Assembly: GCA_026982145.1 (NCBI GenBank)
Contig: JALSHQ010000042.1
Coordinates: forward strand, 1 to 5,770
Length of the DNA stretch: 5,770 nt
Origin: Gammaproteobacteria bacterium
GTDB lineage: Bacteria > Pseudomonadota > Gammaproteobacteria > SZUA-140
Direction: 5' to 3'
The notes beneath the pieces are model-generated. The model did no database searches. It was given only the letters and a program-made list of their open reading frames with translations, and had not been told where the DNA came from. The first letter of the stretch is position 1, and each line of letters begins with the position of its first letter. This document shows, piece by piece, positions 1 through 5,770 of the stretch. The position numbers were made by a program, and so were the translations under genes.

Positions 1-1395
1 GTCTCTGTCGTGGTCATCTTTCTGTTGTGGCTCGATGGCAGTGTGCGCCGCGCCATGTGGCGCGGGCTGCTGTTTGGCACCGGCATGTTTGGGGTTGGTG
101 TCTGGTGGGTCTTCATCAGTATGTATCAATACGGCAATGTGGGTTTTGCGCTCTCCCTGTTGATCACGGTGCTGTTTGTGCTGGTGTTTGCAAGCTTTAT
201 CGCGCTGACGGGCGGTGTTGCCGTCAAGTTTCGGCAGCGGTTTAAGTTGTCATCAACGATGGCACTCTTGTGGTGTTTTCCCGCAGTATGGGTGCTGTTT
301 GAATGGGTTCGTGGCTGGATGTTTACCGGCTTGCCGTGGCTTAATTTAGGCTACAGTCAAATCGAAACCCCACTTGCAGGCTATGCTTCGCTGGTGGGAG
401 TCTATGGTGTTTCACTGGTGGTGGCTTTGAGTGCCGCTTGCATTGCTGTTGTTATTATTAATATTTATTTTGGGAAAAAATCTTATCACATTGTCGGGTT
501 GGCGCTGTTGTGGGTAAGTGGTTTGCTGTTGGATCAGATCCGCTGGGTATCATCGGCGGGTGAGCCGCTCAAGGTAACGCTGGTGCAAGGCAATATCCCG
601 CAAGAGTTGAAGTGGCTGCCCTCAATGCGGGAGCCGACGATGGCGCTTTACGCTCAACATACACGTGAAAATTGGGCGAGTGATCTGATCATCTGGCCAG
701 AAACCGCGCTGCCTGCATTCTTTCATGAGTCGACTTCTTTTCTCGCAAGCCTAGCGGAAGAGGCGCGAGCCAACAATACCGACATTTTACTCGGGCTAGT
801 CTATCTCGATAGTGAACAGCGCCAGTACTACAACACGATGATGAGTCTTGGCAGCGCAACAGGCTTTTATCACAAGCGTCATCTGGTGCCATTTACAGAA
901 TATCTGCCGCTGAAAGAGTGGCTCGGTGTATTAATCGACATTATTCAGGTGCCGATGTCGGATTTCAGTGCCGGCTCCGATGAGCAGCCCCCCCTGCCGG
1001 TCGCGGGGCAAAAAGTGGCGATTTCGATCTGCTTTGAAGATGCCTTTGGTGAAGAGGTGATCATGCAGTTGCCAGAGGCCACACTGCTCGTTAATGTGAG
1101 TAATGATGCTTGGTTTTCAGATTCGAGCGCACCGCACCAACATCTGCAAATTGCACGAATGCGCGCTAAAGAGAGTGGCCGTCCAATGCTGCGCGCCACC
1201 AACACGGGCGTTTCGGCAATCATCGATCATGAAGGCCGTTTTCAGTCGATCGCACCACAGTTTAAAGAGGCCACACTCACTGATGAGGTGGTGCCGATGC
1301 GAGGGGTCACGCCCTATGTGTTGTTGGGAAACTCTGCTATTTTAGCTTTAATATTGATGTTACTGGCGGTGCCGCTAATTAGGCGGCAAAAGTAA
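1..1395 (+). CDS. lnt: Apolipoprotein N-acyltransferase (Lnt), 5'-truncated by the window edge
   Basis: Lnt transfers a fatty acyl chain from a phospholipid to the N-terminal cysteine of diacylated apolipoproteins, the last step of lipoprotein maturation, at the periplasmic face of the inner membrane. The frame is open to base 1, and about 464 residues are present against roughly 510 in the family, so about 40-50 N-terminal residues (the first membrane helix or two) lie outside. Numbering from the GTG at base 10: hydrophobic helices fill about 1-180, including the conserved FEWVRGW..TGLPWLNLGYSQ stretch at 97-117. A nitrilase-type domain spans about 187-425, and a last helix about 440-457. 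The catalytic triad is complete: E231 in IIWPETALP, K289 in YHKRHLVPFTE, and C341 in ISICFEDAFG. VNVSNDAWF (361-369) and RMRAKESGRPMLRATNTGVSAII (383-405) are also family hallmarks. It appears functional. The GTG at base 10 is internal and should not be taken as the start. It leads a run of four same-strand genes. Confidence 0.97.
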   Translation, partial: VSVVVIFLLWLDGSVRRAMWRGLLFGTGMFGVGVWWVFISMYQYGNVGFALSLLITVLFVLVFASFIALTGGVAVKFRQRFKLSSTMALLWCFPAVWVLFEWVRGWMFTGLPWLNLGYSQIETPLAGYASLVGVYGVSLVVALSAACIAVVIINIYFGKKSYHIVGLALLWVSGLLLDQIRWVSSAGEPLKVTLVQGNIPQELKWLPSMREPTMALYAQHTRENWASDLIIWPETALPAFFHESTSFLASLAEEARANNTDILLGLVYLDSEQRQYYNTMMSLGSATGFYHKRHLVPFTEYLPLKEWLGVLIDIIQVPMSDFSAGSDEQPPLPVAGQKVAISICFEDAFGEEVIMQLPEATLLVNVSNDAWFSDSSAPHQHLQIARMRAKESGRPMLRATNTGVSAIIDHEGRFQSIAPQFKEATLTDEVVPMRGVTPYVLLGNSAILALILMLLAVPLIRRQK

Positions 1396-1418
1396 GTACA
1401 TGTTGGGTAGCGACGGGC

Positions 1419-1423
1419 AGGAG
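1419..1423 (+). promoter_or_regulatory. Ribosome binding site of the LolA-like gene (AGGAG)
   Basis: AGGAG lies 11 bases before the ATG at 1435. A second in-frame ATG at 1447 has no comparable purine motif at a useful distance, so this site favours 1435. Both starts leave a usable signal peptide. The 39-base gap after lnt shows no terminator hairpin. Confidence 0.55.
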
Positions 1424-1434
1424 TTGCGCGAGAT

Positions 1435-2244
1435 ATGAACCGAACCATGAGGCAAACCGTGGAGGTCATCGCATTAGCGCTGCTCACTTCATGGGTGAGT
1501 GCGGCAGAAACAGAAGTGCTGAGTGGCAAAGAGATTGTGCAGCGCTGCCACTATAAATATGCTGGCGATGACCAGCGCTCACACCTGCTGGTGACCAGCG
1601 AGCTCACCAATGGTAAGAAGATTAGCAATGAATATATTCGCTTATGGAAAAATTATGGCGGAAAAGATGGCGTTGTTGACAAGGTGATTCTCTATACCAC
1701 TTCAGCTCACAATCAGGGGCTCGCTTTTATGCGCTGGGGGTATGTGAAGGGGAGCAAGCGCCTTGCCGATCAGTGGGTCTACCTGCCTGAAACACGTGTC
1801 GTGAAACGCATTTCCAAGCGCTCGCCGGACGAAATGGATTGGGGCTTTAGTGATGATGATTTGCATGTGCGCGATATCGATGAAGATGATCACCGTTTTA
1901 TTGAAGTCAGAACGGTTGGTGAAAAATCATTTTATGTGGTTGAAAGTCGGCCGAAGCACGACCATGTGTATGGTAAACGCATCGTTTGGTTTAGCAAAGA
2001 GGATGACTGGAAGCGCTGTGTAGAATCGCGCATTGATTACTTTGATAAAGAGATGAAAATGGTGAAGACGCAGCGCTTTACATGGCAAAACATTGAAGGC
2101 GTGTGGGTCTGGAAAACAGCTGTCATTAAAAACTTTCGGGCTGACTCAACCACCGTTTATGAAGTCACAAACATTGAAGTGAATGTGGGGTTAAAGGATC
2201 GGGAGTTCACAGCGCGTGCCTTAGCACGTGGGTATCAACATTGA
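1435..2244 (+). CDS. Secreted LolA-like 'outer membrane lipoprotein-sorting protein' family (PF17131-type)
   Basis: This 269-residue exported protein has a signal peptide: basic start MNRTMRQ, hydrophobic stretch 11-22, probable signal peptidase I cleavage after A23 or A24 in VSAAE. No lipobox cysteine is seen, so it should be soluble in the periplasm. The mature part follows the pattern of the family annotated as outer membrane lipoprotein-sorting protein, a relative of the LolA/LolB beta-barrel fold that holds lipids or acyl chains: a GKEIVQR helix at 31-37, then LADQWVYLPETRVVKRIS (110-127), a GFSDDDL motif (137-143) and VVESRPK (168-174), followed by alternating strands rich in W, F and Y to about 250. 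Length is typical. Members are often encoded beside RND/MMPL exporters; none is visible here, and the upstream neighbour is lnt. It is not classical LolA, which is shorter. Family assignment is from motif recall; the cargo is unknown. A glutamate (E10) at the edge of the signal hydrophobic core is slightly odd. Confidence 0.85.
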   Translation: MNRTMRQTVEVIALALLTSWVSAAETEVLSGKEIVQRCHYKYAGDDQRSHLLVTSELTNGKKISNEYIRLWKNYGGKDGVVDKVILYTTSAHNQGLAFMRWGYVKGSKRLADQWVYLPETRVVKRISKRSPDEMDWGFSDDDLHVRDIDEDDHRFIEVRTVGEKSFYVVESRPKHDHVYGKRIVWFSKEDDWKRCVESRIDYFDKEMKMVKTQRFTWQNIEGVWVWKTAVIKNFRADSTTVYEVTNIEVNVGLKDREFTARALARGYQH

Positions 2245-2285
2245 TGATCATGTTTTGTGATGACGCATAAAATAGGAACGCAAAG

Positions 2286-2741
2286 ATGAAATGGGTCATT
2301 GCCATTGCTCTGCTATTGTCTCTGTTTCTACTTTTCCCTAAAAAGATGCTGGGTGGTTTAGGGGTTTTAGTGTTGATGGGTAGCGCCATCGGTGGGTTTT
2401 TTTATTATCAGGATTGGTCAAACAAAAAAATAAATGAGGCCGTTTCTGTGACAGTGAGCTACTCGCTTGCAGATTGTGATGTGTCATCACCACTCAAAAT
2501 CATGGTTGAAAACGGGAGTGATAAAACCATTACGCTGGTGGAGTGGAACATATCAGCTCACCAAGTTGGGTTTAGTGGTGACCTTGCCGTGCCTGGGTAT
2601 CAAATCTATTCTCAAAATAAAATACTCAAGCCAAGCGAGCGCTGGGTGGGGTGTGTCCGCTTGCCTAAGTTAGTGCGTGAAGTTAATGCACTGTCTCAGT
2701 TGCTGTTCTCAATCAAAGATAAAGATGTCGTTTTTGAGTGA
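2286..2741 (+). CDS. Small membrane-anchored protein of unknown function with a periplasmic two-cysteine domain
   Basis: I do not recognise a characterised family for these 151 residues. The N-terminus has two hydrophobic segments, about 3-17 and 22-40, separated by FPKK; by the positive-inside rule the KK loop may be cytoplasmic. Residues 52-150 form a soluble domain rich in beta-prone residues: VSVTVSYSLADCD, then KIMVENGSDKTITLVEWNISA (71-91), VPGYQIYSQNKILKPSERWVGCVRLP (102-127). The pattern 'N-S-K-T-I plus alternating hydrophobics' followed by 'L-K-P-S-E' resembles immunoglobulin-like or FxLyD-type extracytoplasmic domains, but this is only a suggestion. C64 and C123 are the only cysteines and could form a disulfide if the domain is periplasmic. 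AGGA at 2274-2277 sits 8 bases before the ATG, a good ribosome binding site. It follows the LolA-like gene by 41 bases and its stop overlaps the next start. Confidence 0.82.
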   Translation: MKWVIAIALLLSLFLLFPKKMLGGLGVLVLMGSAIGGFFYYQDWSNKKINEAVSVTVSYSLADCDVSSPLKIMVENGSDKTITLVEWNISAHQVGFSGDLAVPGYQIYSQNKILKPSERWVGCVRLPKLVREVNALSQLLFSIKDKDVVFE

Positions 2742-2959
2742 AACAGAAGGTGTTTAGGCAGCGCAGAGATGTTGCTGAAGAGGTGAAAGCCATCGCATCA
2801 CCTTGCGTGCGGAATTGCTGCCTCAATGTTGATGATCTCTGTATGGGATGCTTCCGCTCGATTGATGAAATTACAAGCTGGAATGCTGCGTCTGAGGAAG
2901 AAAAAAGAGCAATATTAAAACGTTGTGAAGCGCGAAGCGTGCGCACGGCAGAGTGGTAG
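2738..2959 (+). CDS. DUF1289 family protein with four conserved cysteines
   Basis: This 73-residue cytoplasmic protein matches the DUF1289 (PF06945) pattern: SPC at 21-23, C27, then C35-M-G-C38, RSIDEITSWNAASEEEKRAIL at 40-60 and a basic helix. The four cysteines C23, C27, C35 and C38 are spaced like a small metal-binding knuckle (CxxxC...CxxC), so zinc or iron binding is plausible; C28 and C63 are extra. The family's biochemical role is not established to my knowledge. Length is typical for the family. The start is taken as the GTG at 2738, which overlaps the preceding TGA as GTGA; there is no clear Shine-Dalgarno sequence, so translation probably depends on ribosomes finishing the upstream gene. 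A GTG at 2750 is an alternative that would remove four residues and none of the motif. It ends 4 bases from the end of the convergent thioredoxin-like gene. Confidence 0.87.
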   Translation: MKQKVFRQRRDVAEEVKAIASPCVRNCCLNVDDLCMGCFRSIDEITSWNAASEEEKRAILKRCEARSVRTAEW

Positions 2960-2963
2960 CGGT

Positions 2964-3374
2964 TTAGTATCCGAAAGTCTGGTCAAACAGCTTTGCAAGG
3001 CTTTCCGGGCTATCAAGAATAGTGAGTCTGCCCACCATGGTGCCATCGCCTTTGAACAGCACCAAGGTGGCATCACCAACTCTGTTCCTGTTTGCAAATT
3101 CAGCGCCTTTTTGTGTGCCACTTTCAGCAATACGAAATTCGATGCGCCCTTGGTAGCGGTCTCGAATAACATCGACCTGATTCATTAAGTTGAGGCTGCG
3201 CACCCCTTCCTTATTGTGTACTAGTACGGCGACATTTTTTCCGCTACCAATCACAGATAAATCTTCACTGTAACCCGCCGGCAACATGGTCACACCAAAG
3301 CCGAGGCCGATAATGACCAGCAAGATCGATGACCACTGTGCCCAGCGTTTTTTAATGGATGATGTTCCGTTCAT
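2964..3374 (-). CDS. Membrane-anchored thioredoxin-fold-like protein lacking all cysteines
   Basis: The 136-residue product has a basic N-terminus (KKR at 8-10) and one hydrophobic helix at about 16-31, so a single anchor or uncleaved signal exposing the rest to the periplasm. Residues about 45-134 read like a thioredoxin fold: a first strand VAVLVH (48-53), a helix to RDRYQGRIEF (71-80, compare the thioredoxin stretch EYQGKL), a region GAEFANRNRVGDATLVLFKGDGTMVG (90-115, compare GIRGIPTLLLFKNGE), and a C-terminal helix SPESLAKLFDQTF. The usual WCGPC is replaced by a cysteine-free HNKEGVRS stretch, and the cis-proline position is alanine (A102). There is no cysteine anywhere, so it cannot be a disulfide oxidoreductase; a binding, scaffold or chaperone role is an inference. 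Start: ATG at 3374, with GGAA at 3385-3388 as a weak ribosome binding site. The fold assignment rests on motif resemblance; that the gene is real is better supported. Confidence 0.78.
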   Translation of the reverse strand: MNGTSSIKKRWAQWSSILLVIIGLGFGVTMLPAGYSEDLSVIGSGKNVAVLVHNKEGVRSLNLMNQVDVIRDRYQGRIEFRIAESGTQKGAEFANRNRVGDATLVLFKGDGTMVGRLTILDSPESLAKLFDQTFGY

Positions 3375-3412
3375 AGTGCTGTAGTTCCAAACAATGAATG
3401 ATGTTGCCCGGT

Positions 3413-3418
3413 ATTATA
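3413..3418 (-). promoter_or_regulatory. Candidate promoter -10 element for the thioredoxin-like gene
   Basis: Read on the minus strand this is a perfect TATAAT, 38 bases before the ATG at 3374, giving an expected 5' leader of about 30 bases. No good -35 hexamer is seen 16-19 bases upstream (CACACC at the 17-base spacing), so it would be a weak or activator-dependent promoter. The rest of the 136-base gap (3375-3510) holds only short imperfect inverted repeats without a T-run, so I call no terminator after dctM; read-through from the TRAP genes remains possible. Confidence 0.35.
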
Positions 3419-3510
3419 AACAGAAAGCGACAGTAGGTGTGATGCTCTCTGAATCAGCTATTATGAGGCTGCCCGTACGACGGCTATTTGTGCTGTTGAG
3501 CGGCTGGTGG

Positions 3511-4785
3511 CTACTCTCTTCCCGGTAAGTAGAGCGATAGTGCGGGCACGTAGGTGATGATTAACACCGCTAATAAGAGGATAAAAAAGAAAGGCAGCGT
3601 TGCTATATAGAGCTGCATCACCGGCTTTTTGAAGCGGTAACTTGCAATAAAGAGGTTCAACCCTACGGGAGGGGTAAAATAGCCGAGCTGCATATTGGCA
3701 AGAAAGATGATGCCGAGATGCACTGGGTCGATGCCGTAACCGAGTGCAATGGGCAGCAGCAGGGGTATGATTAGTATCAGTGCCGAGAAGATGTCGAGCA
3801 TTGCGCCGAGGATCAACAGGAAGATGTTGAGCAGAATCAAAAACATCAGCGGGCTATCGATATGTTGTTTGATGAATTCAAACATGCGGGTCGGGATGTC
3901 AGCATCGATCATATAGTTGGTCGATGCGAGTGATAGCCCTAGAATAATGAGCAGGGCACCCACCAGTATCATTGAGCTGCGCATGATTTGCGGTAATTTT
4001 TTGAGTGGGATTTCACGGTAGATCAGCACTTCAACGATCAACACATAAAGTGCTGTCACTGCGGCGGCTTCAGAGACCGCGAAGTAGCCGCTATAGATGC
4101 CACCCAGCACAATGAATGGCAGCGGTATCTCCCAGCGTGACTCTTTAAGTGCGCTGGCCACCTCTTTCCACTCCATGGAGTGGGTGGGCAGGCCGCGGTT
4201 TTGCCACATGGCCCAGCCGGAGAGCATCAACAGCATCAGCAGCCCGGGGATGATACCTGCAAGAAAAAGTTCATCGATGGTCAGCGGTGCACCGATACCC
4301 ATCTGTTGCACGATCACCGCATAAAGAATCAGCGGTAGTGATGGCGCAAATAGCAGTCCGAGGCTGCCGGAGGTGGTGATCAATCCCAGATTAAAATTTT
4401 CTTTGTAACCCGCTTTCATCAAGGCCGGAAAAAGCAGCGCGCCGAGCGCCACAATGGTGACTCCTGATGCACCGGTAAAAGCCGTAAAAAAGGCGCAGGC
4501 GAAGAGCGCAACAATTGCTAGCCCGCCCGGCAGCCAGCCAAGCAGCGCACTGCTGAGTTTTACTAGGCGCGCAGGCGCTTGGCTTTCGCTGAGTAGATAA
4601 CCGGCAAAGGTAAAGAGTGGAATCGACACCAGCATCGGCATTTCAGCGAGGCGAAAAAACTCGATTGCCATCACCGCTAGGTCGATGTCCGCTTGATAGA
4701 AGCCCCACATTGCGCCGGCGGCAATCACTGCAAACAGCGGTGCGCCGAGGAGAGCCAGCATAATCAGTAGCAGAGTGACTAGCAT
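3511..4785 (-). CDS. dctM: TRAP transporter large permease subunit (DctM family)
   Basis: DctM is the 12-helix-class inner membrane subunit of tripartite ATP-independent periplasmic importers; it carries the sodium-coupled transport path, receiving substrate from the DctP binding protein. At 424 residues it is full length for the family. Hydrophobic segments run throughout. Family motifs are intact: SIPLFTFAGYLL (54-65), GGLAIVALFACAFFTAFTGASG (87-108) followed by a conserved GALLFPALMKAGY (115-127), TTSGSLGLLFAPSLPLILY (137-155), FAVSEAAAVTALY (235-247), DIFSALILIIPLLLPI (331-346) and QLGYFTPPVGLNLFIAS (366-382). The ATG overlaps the end of dctQ by 7 bases (ATGCTAG on the minus strand), and no Shine-Dalgarno motif precedes it, so translational coupling is likely, which would balance the two membrane subunits. 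The substrate cannot be told from this subunit; C4-dicarboxylates and other carboxylic or sulfonic acids are usual for the class. Confidence 0.97.
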   Translation of the reverse strand: MLVTLLLIMLALLGAPLFAVIAAGAMWGFYQADIDLAVMAIEFFRLAEMPMLVSIPLFTFAGYLLSESQAPARLVKLSSALLGWLPGGLAIVALFACAFFTAFTGASGVTIVALGALLFPALMKAGYKENFNLGLITTSGSLGLLFAPSLPLILYAVIVQQMGIGAPLTIDELFLAGIIPGLLMLLMLSGWAMWQNRGLPTHSMEWKEVASALKESRWEIPLPFIVLGGIYSGYFAVSEAAAVTALYVLIVEVLIYREIPLKKLPQIMRSSMILVGALLIILGLSLASTNYMIDADIPTRMFEFIKQHIDSPLMFLILLNIFLLILGAMLDIFSALILIIPLLLPIALGYGIDPVHLGIIFLANMQLGYFTPPVGLNLFIASYRFKKPVMQLYIATLPFFFILLLAVLIITYVPALSLYLPGRE

Positions 4786-5327
4786 TGTGAACCGCTATCG
4801 TTAGGGGCGGCGGGCTTGCGGATCAAGGCAATGCTTTTTGCGAGGCTGGTAAAACCACAGCGTAGTGCGATCAGGCCGAAGCCGAAGGGGATGATTGCTT
4901 CGCATAGCCATGCGGGCACGGTGCCAAAGGCGGTGGTGCCATCTTCGAACTCCATCACCACAAAACGGTAGCTGTGGTAGGCGAGTAGGCCACAGACCGC
5001 GGCGGTAAAAAGGTCGAGAACAATCTGATTCAGTCCTTTATAGTGGGGAGGTAGAAAGCGTGACAGGACATCGATGCTGATGTGATTCTGCTCGCGGGTC
5101 GCCACCATCGCGCCGAGCATGCCGACCCACAGCACCAAAATGCTGAGTGTGGGGTCACCCCATGAGAGACCGCTGTCCCAGACGTTGCGCATGATGATCT
5201 GGGCGCTGGCAAGCGCGATCATCACGAATAGTGAGAGCGCAAGCAGGCAGTTTTCTACAAAGGTGATGGTGCGGTTGATGAGCGCTACCGGATGGCTGAG
5301 CCCCTGAGCTGGCGTTGTTTGCGACAT
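4779..5327 (-). CDS. dctQ: TRAP transporter small permease subunit (DctQ family)
   Basis: DctQ is the four-helix inner membrane partner of DctM and forms a scaffold around it. The 182-residue length is typical. Hydrophobic helices lie at about 23-45, 60-78, 102-124 and 138-165. The family signature is present: QIIMRNVWDSGLSWGDP (43-59) followed by LVLWVGMLGAMVATREQNHISIDVL (64-88), where the R-x-x-x-H-I-x-x-D pattern is characteristic. In many members an acidic pair follows the tryptophan after the first helix; here it is W56-G-D58-P. The tail after about 170 is polar and probably cytoplasmic. The start at 5327 is the only ATG, GTG or TTG between an in-frame stop upstream and the first helix; see the odd ribosome binding site. 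It lies 22 bases after dctP and overlaps dctM by 7. Confidence 0.94.
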   Translation of the reverse strand: MSQTTPAQGLSHPVALINRTITFVENCLLALSLFVMIALASAQIIMRNVWDSGLSWGDPTLSILVLWVGMLGAMVATREQNHISIDVLSRFLPPHYKGLNQIVLDLFTAAVCGLLAYHSYRFVVMEFEDGTTAFGTVPAWLCEAIIPFGFGLIALRCGFTSLAKSIALIRKPAAPNDSGSQC

Positions 5328-5332
5328 TCCTT
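5328..5332 (-). promoter_or_regulatory. Abutting Shine-Dalgarno-like AAGGA before dctQ
   Basis: AAGGA is directly joined to the ATG with no spacer, which is too close for normal initiation. A weaker AGGG at 5343-5346 is 15 bases away, which is long. No other standard start codon is available in frame, so dctQ probably depends on ribosomes terminating 22 bases upstream at the end of dctP. Confidence 0.4.
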
Positions 5333-5349
5333 GTGTTGGCAGCCCTAGT

Positions 5350-5770
5350 TTATAATGAGCTGTTGTGAACGGCTTGAACGGGCTTTACGGCGGCGGAGAG
5401 GGCGCGATATTCATCCAAATATTTTTGCAGCATGGTGACAATCTCTCTGGAGATCACCCCTTTTTGGATCATGCTCTGCTCTACATTCTTGCGGATATCA
5501 AACCACTGCCCGGTGAGCTGCGGAGAGAGCTTAATGAAGGTGATGCCCTGTGCTTGCAGCGCAGCACGTGCGTTGACATCATCTTCGCGGTTGAGATTGT
5601 TAAGCCGCTTGAAGGTTGCACCCATGATTTCTGTAACGATTTTCTGGTCACCGGCAGTGAGACGTTTAAATTTTTTCTGGCTGATGATCATTGAGGCGTA
5701 GAGGTATGACAGCGGCTCATCCATCAGGTATTTCACGCGGGTGTGCCACTGCAGTGCAATTGCGCCACTG
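5350..5770 (-). CDS. dctP: TRAP transporter substrate-binding protein (DctP family), C-terminal part only
   Basis: This is the periplasmic solute-binding component that captures the substrate and delivers it to DctQM. The frame is open through the right edge, so only the last 139 residues of a protein usually about 330 long are present; signal peptide and most ligand contacts, including the conserved arginine that binds the carboxylate, lie outside. The visible part begins SGAIALQWHTRVKYLMDEPLSY, matching the W-H-T-R-V-K-Y-L pattern seen in this region of DctP proteins. It continues with a helix-rich tail (SQKKFKRLTAGDQKIVTEIM, then a long amphipathic helix to REDDVNARAALQAQGITFIKL). The GTG at 5736 is internal, not a start. 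Promoter and any regulator gene would be to the right of the window. The ligand cannot be predicted from this part. Confidence 0.93.
   Translation of the reverse strand, partial: SGAIALQWHTRVKYLMDEPLSYLYASMIISQKKFKRLTAGDQKIVTEIMGATFKRLNNLNREDDVNARAALQAQGITFIKLSPQLTGQWFDIRKNVEQSMIQKGVISREIVTMLQKYLDEYRALSAAVKPVQAVHNSSL

Noticed and set aside
451..490. AT-rich pocket (33 of 40 bases A or T) inside lnt, considered as an internal promoter or inserted segment
   Set aside because: It encodes isoleucine, asparagine, tyrosine, phenylalanine and lysine at the end of a membrane helix and the following loop, where Lnt sequences vary; the frame and flanking family motifs are intact.
2268..2273. TAAAAT as a possible -10 element before the small membrane protein gene
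   Set aside because: Transcription from it would start after the AGGA ribosome binding site at 2274-2277, and there is no matching -35; the gap is better read as an intra-operon spacer.
2938..2947. Perfect 10-base palindrome CGTGCGCACG close to the convergent gene ends
   Set aside because: It has no loop and no following T-run, and it lies within the last codons of the DUF1289 gene; it does not look like a terminator and a 10-base palindrome is expected by chance at this scale.
2915..3188. Open frames on both strands spanning the convergent junction
   Set aside because: They conflict with the DUF1289 and thioredoxin-like genes, which have family motifs or a coherent anchor-plus-domain layout; the alternatives have neither.
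3449..3490. Short inverted repeats (CTGAATCAG; CCGT/ACGG on the minus strand) downstream of dctM as a terminator
   Set aside because: Stems are only 4 base pairs and no T-run follows on the minus strand.
4097..4324. Plus-strand open frame of 75 codons inside dctM
   Set aside because: It lies antisense to a strongly conserved DctM region, with no ribosome binding site or recognisable domain.
5365..5701. Plus-strand open frames opposite dctP
   Set aside because: They are antisense shadows: the minus-strand frame matches DctP, while these encode low-complexity, family-less peptides with no start signals.

Overview
The window looks like ordinary chromosomal DNA from a Gram-negative bacterium. 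The clearest marker is an apolipoprotein N-acyltransferase (Lnt), which implies an inner membrane, outer membrane and lipoproteins. The protein resemblances (Lnt, a DUF1289 protein, a tripartite TRAP carrier) fit a gammaproteobacterium, probably environmental or marine. That placement is an inference from remembered family resemblance, not from a search. Coding density is very high, base composition is moderate, and I see no RNA gene, insertion sequence, CRISPR array, integrase or tandem repeat.

Layout: two four-gene blocks converge near position 2960. On the plus strand, the C-terminal ~90% of lnt runs in from the left edge. It is followed at short gaps by a secreted protein of the LolA-like 'outer membrane lipoprotein-sorting' family, a small two-helix membrane protein of unknown function, and a DUF1289 protein with four conserved cysteines. 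The last two genes overlap (GTGA). Gaps of 39 and 41 bases and the final overlap suggest one transcriptional unit.

On the minus strand, read from the right edge inward, lie the C-terminal part of a TRAP substrate-binding protein (dctP), the small membrane subunit (dctQ) and the large membrane subunit (dctM). The dctP-dctQ gap is 22 bases, and dctQ and dctM overlap by 7 bases. Together they make a sodium-driven, binding-protein-dependent importer for an organic acid whose identity cannot be read from this window. After a 136-base intergenic stretch with a plausible promoter comes a membrane-anchored thioredoxin-fold-like protein with no cysteines at all. It ends 4 bases from the DUF1289 stop codon.

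I find no convincing evidence for an undescribed multi-gene system. The points most worth following are the cysteine-free thioredoxin-like protein, the LolA-like protein next to lnt without an RND exporter in view, and the uncharacterised two-cysteine periplasmic protein coupled to DUF1289.
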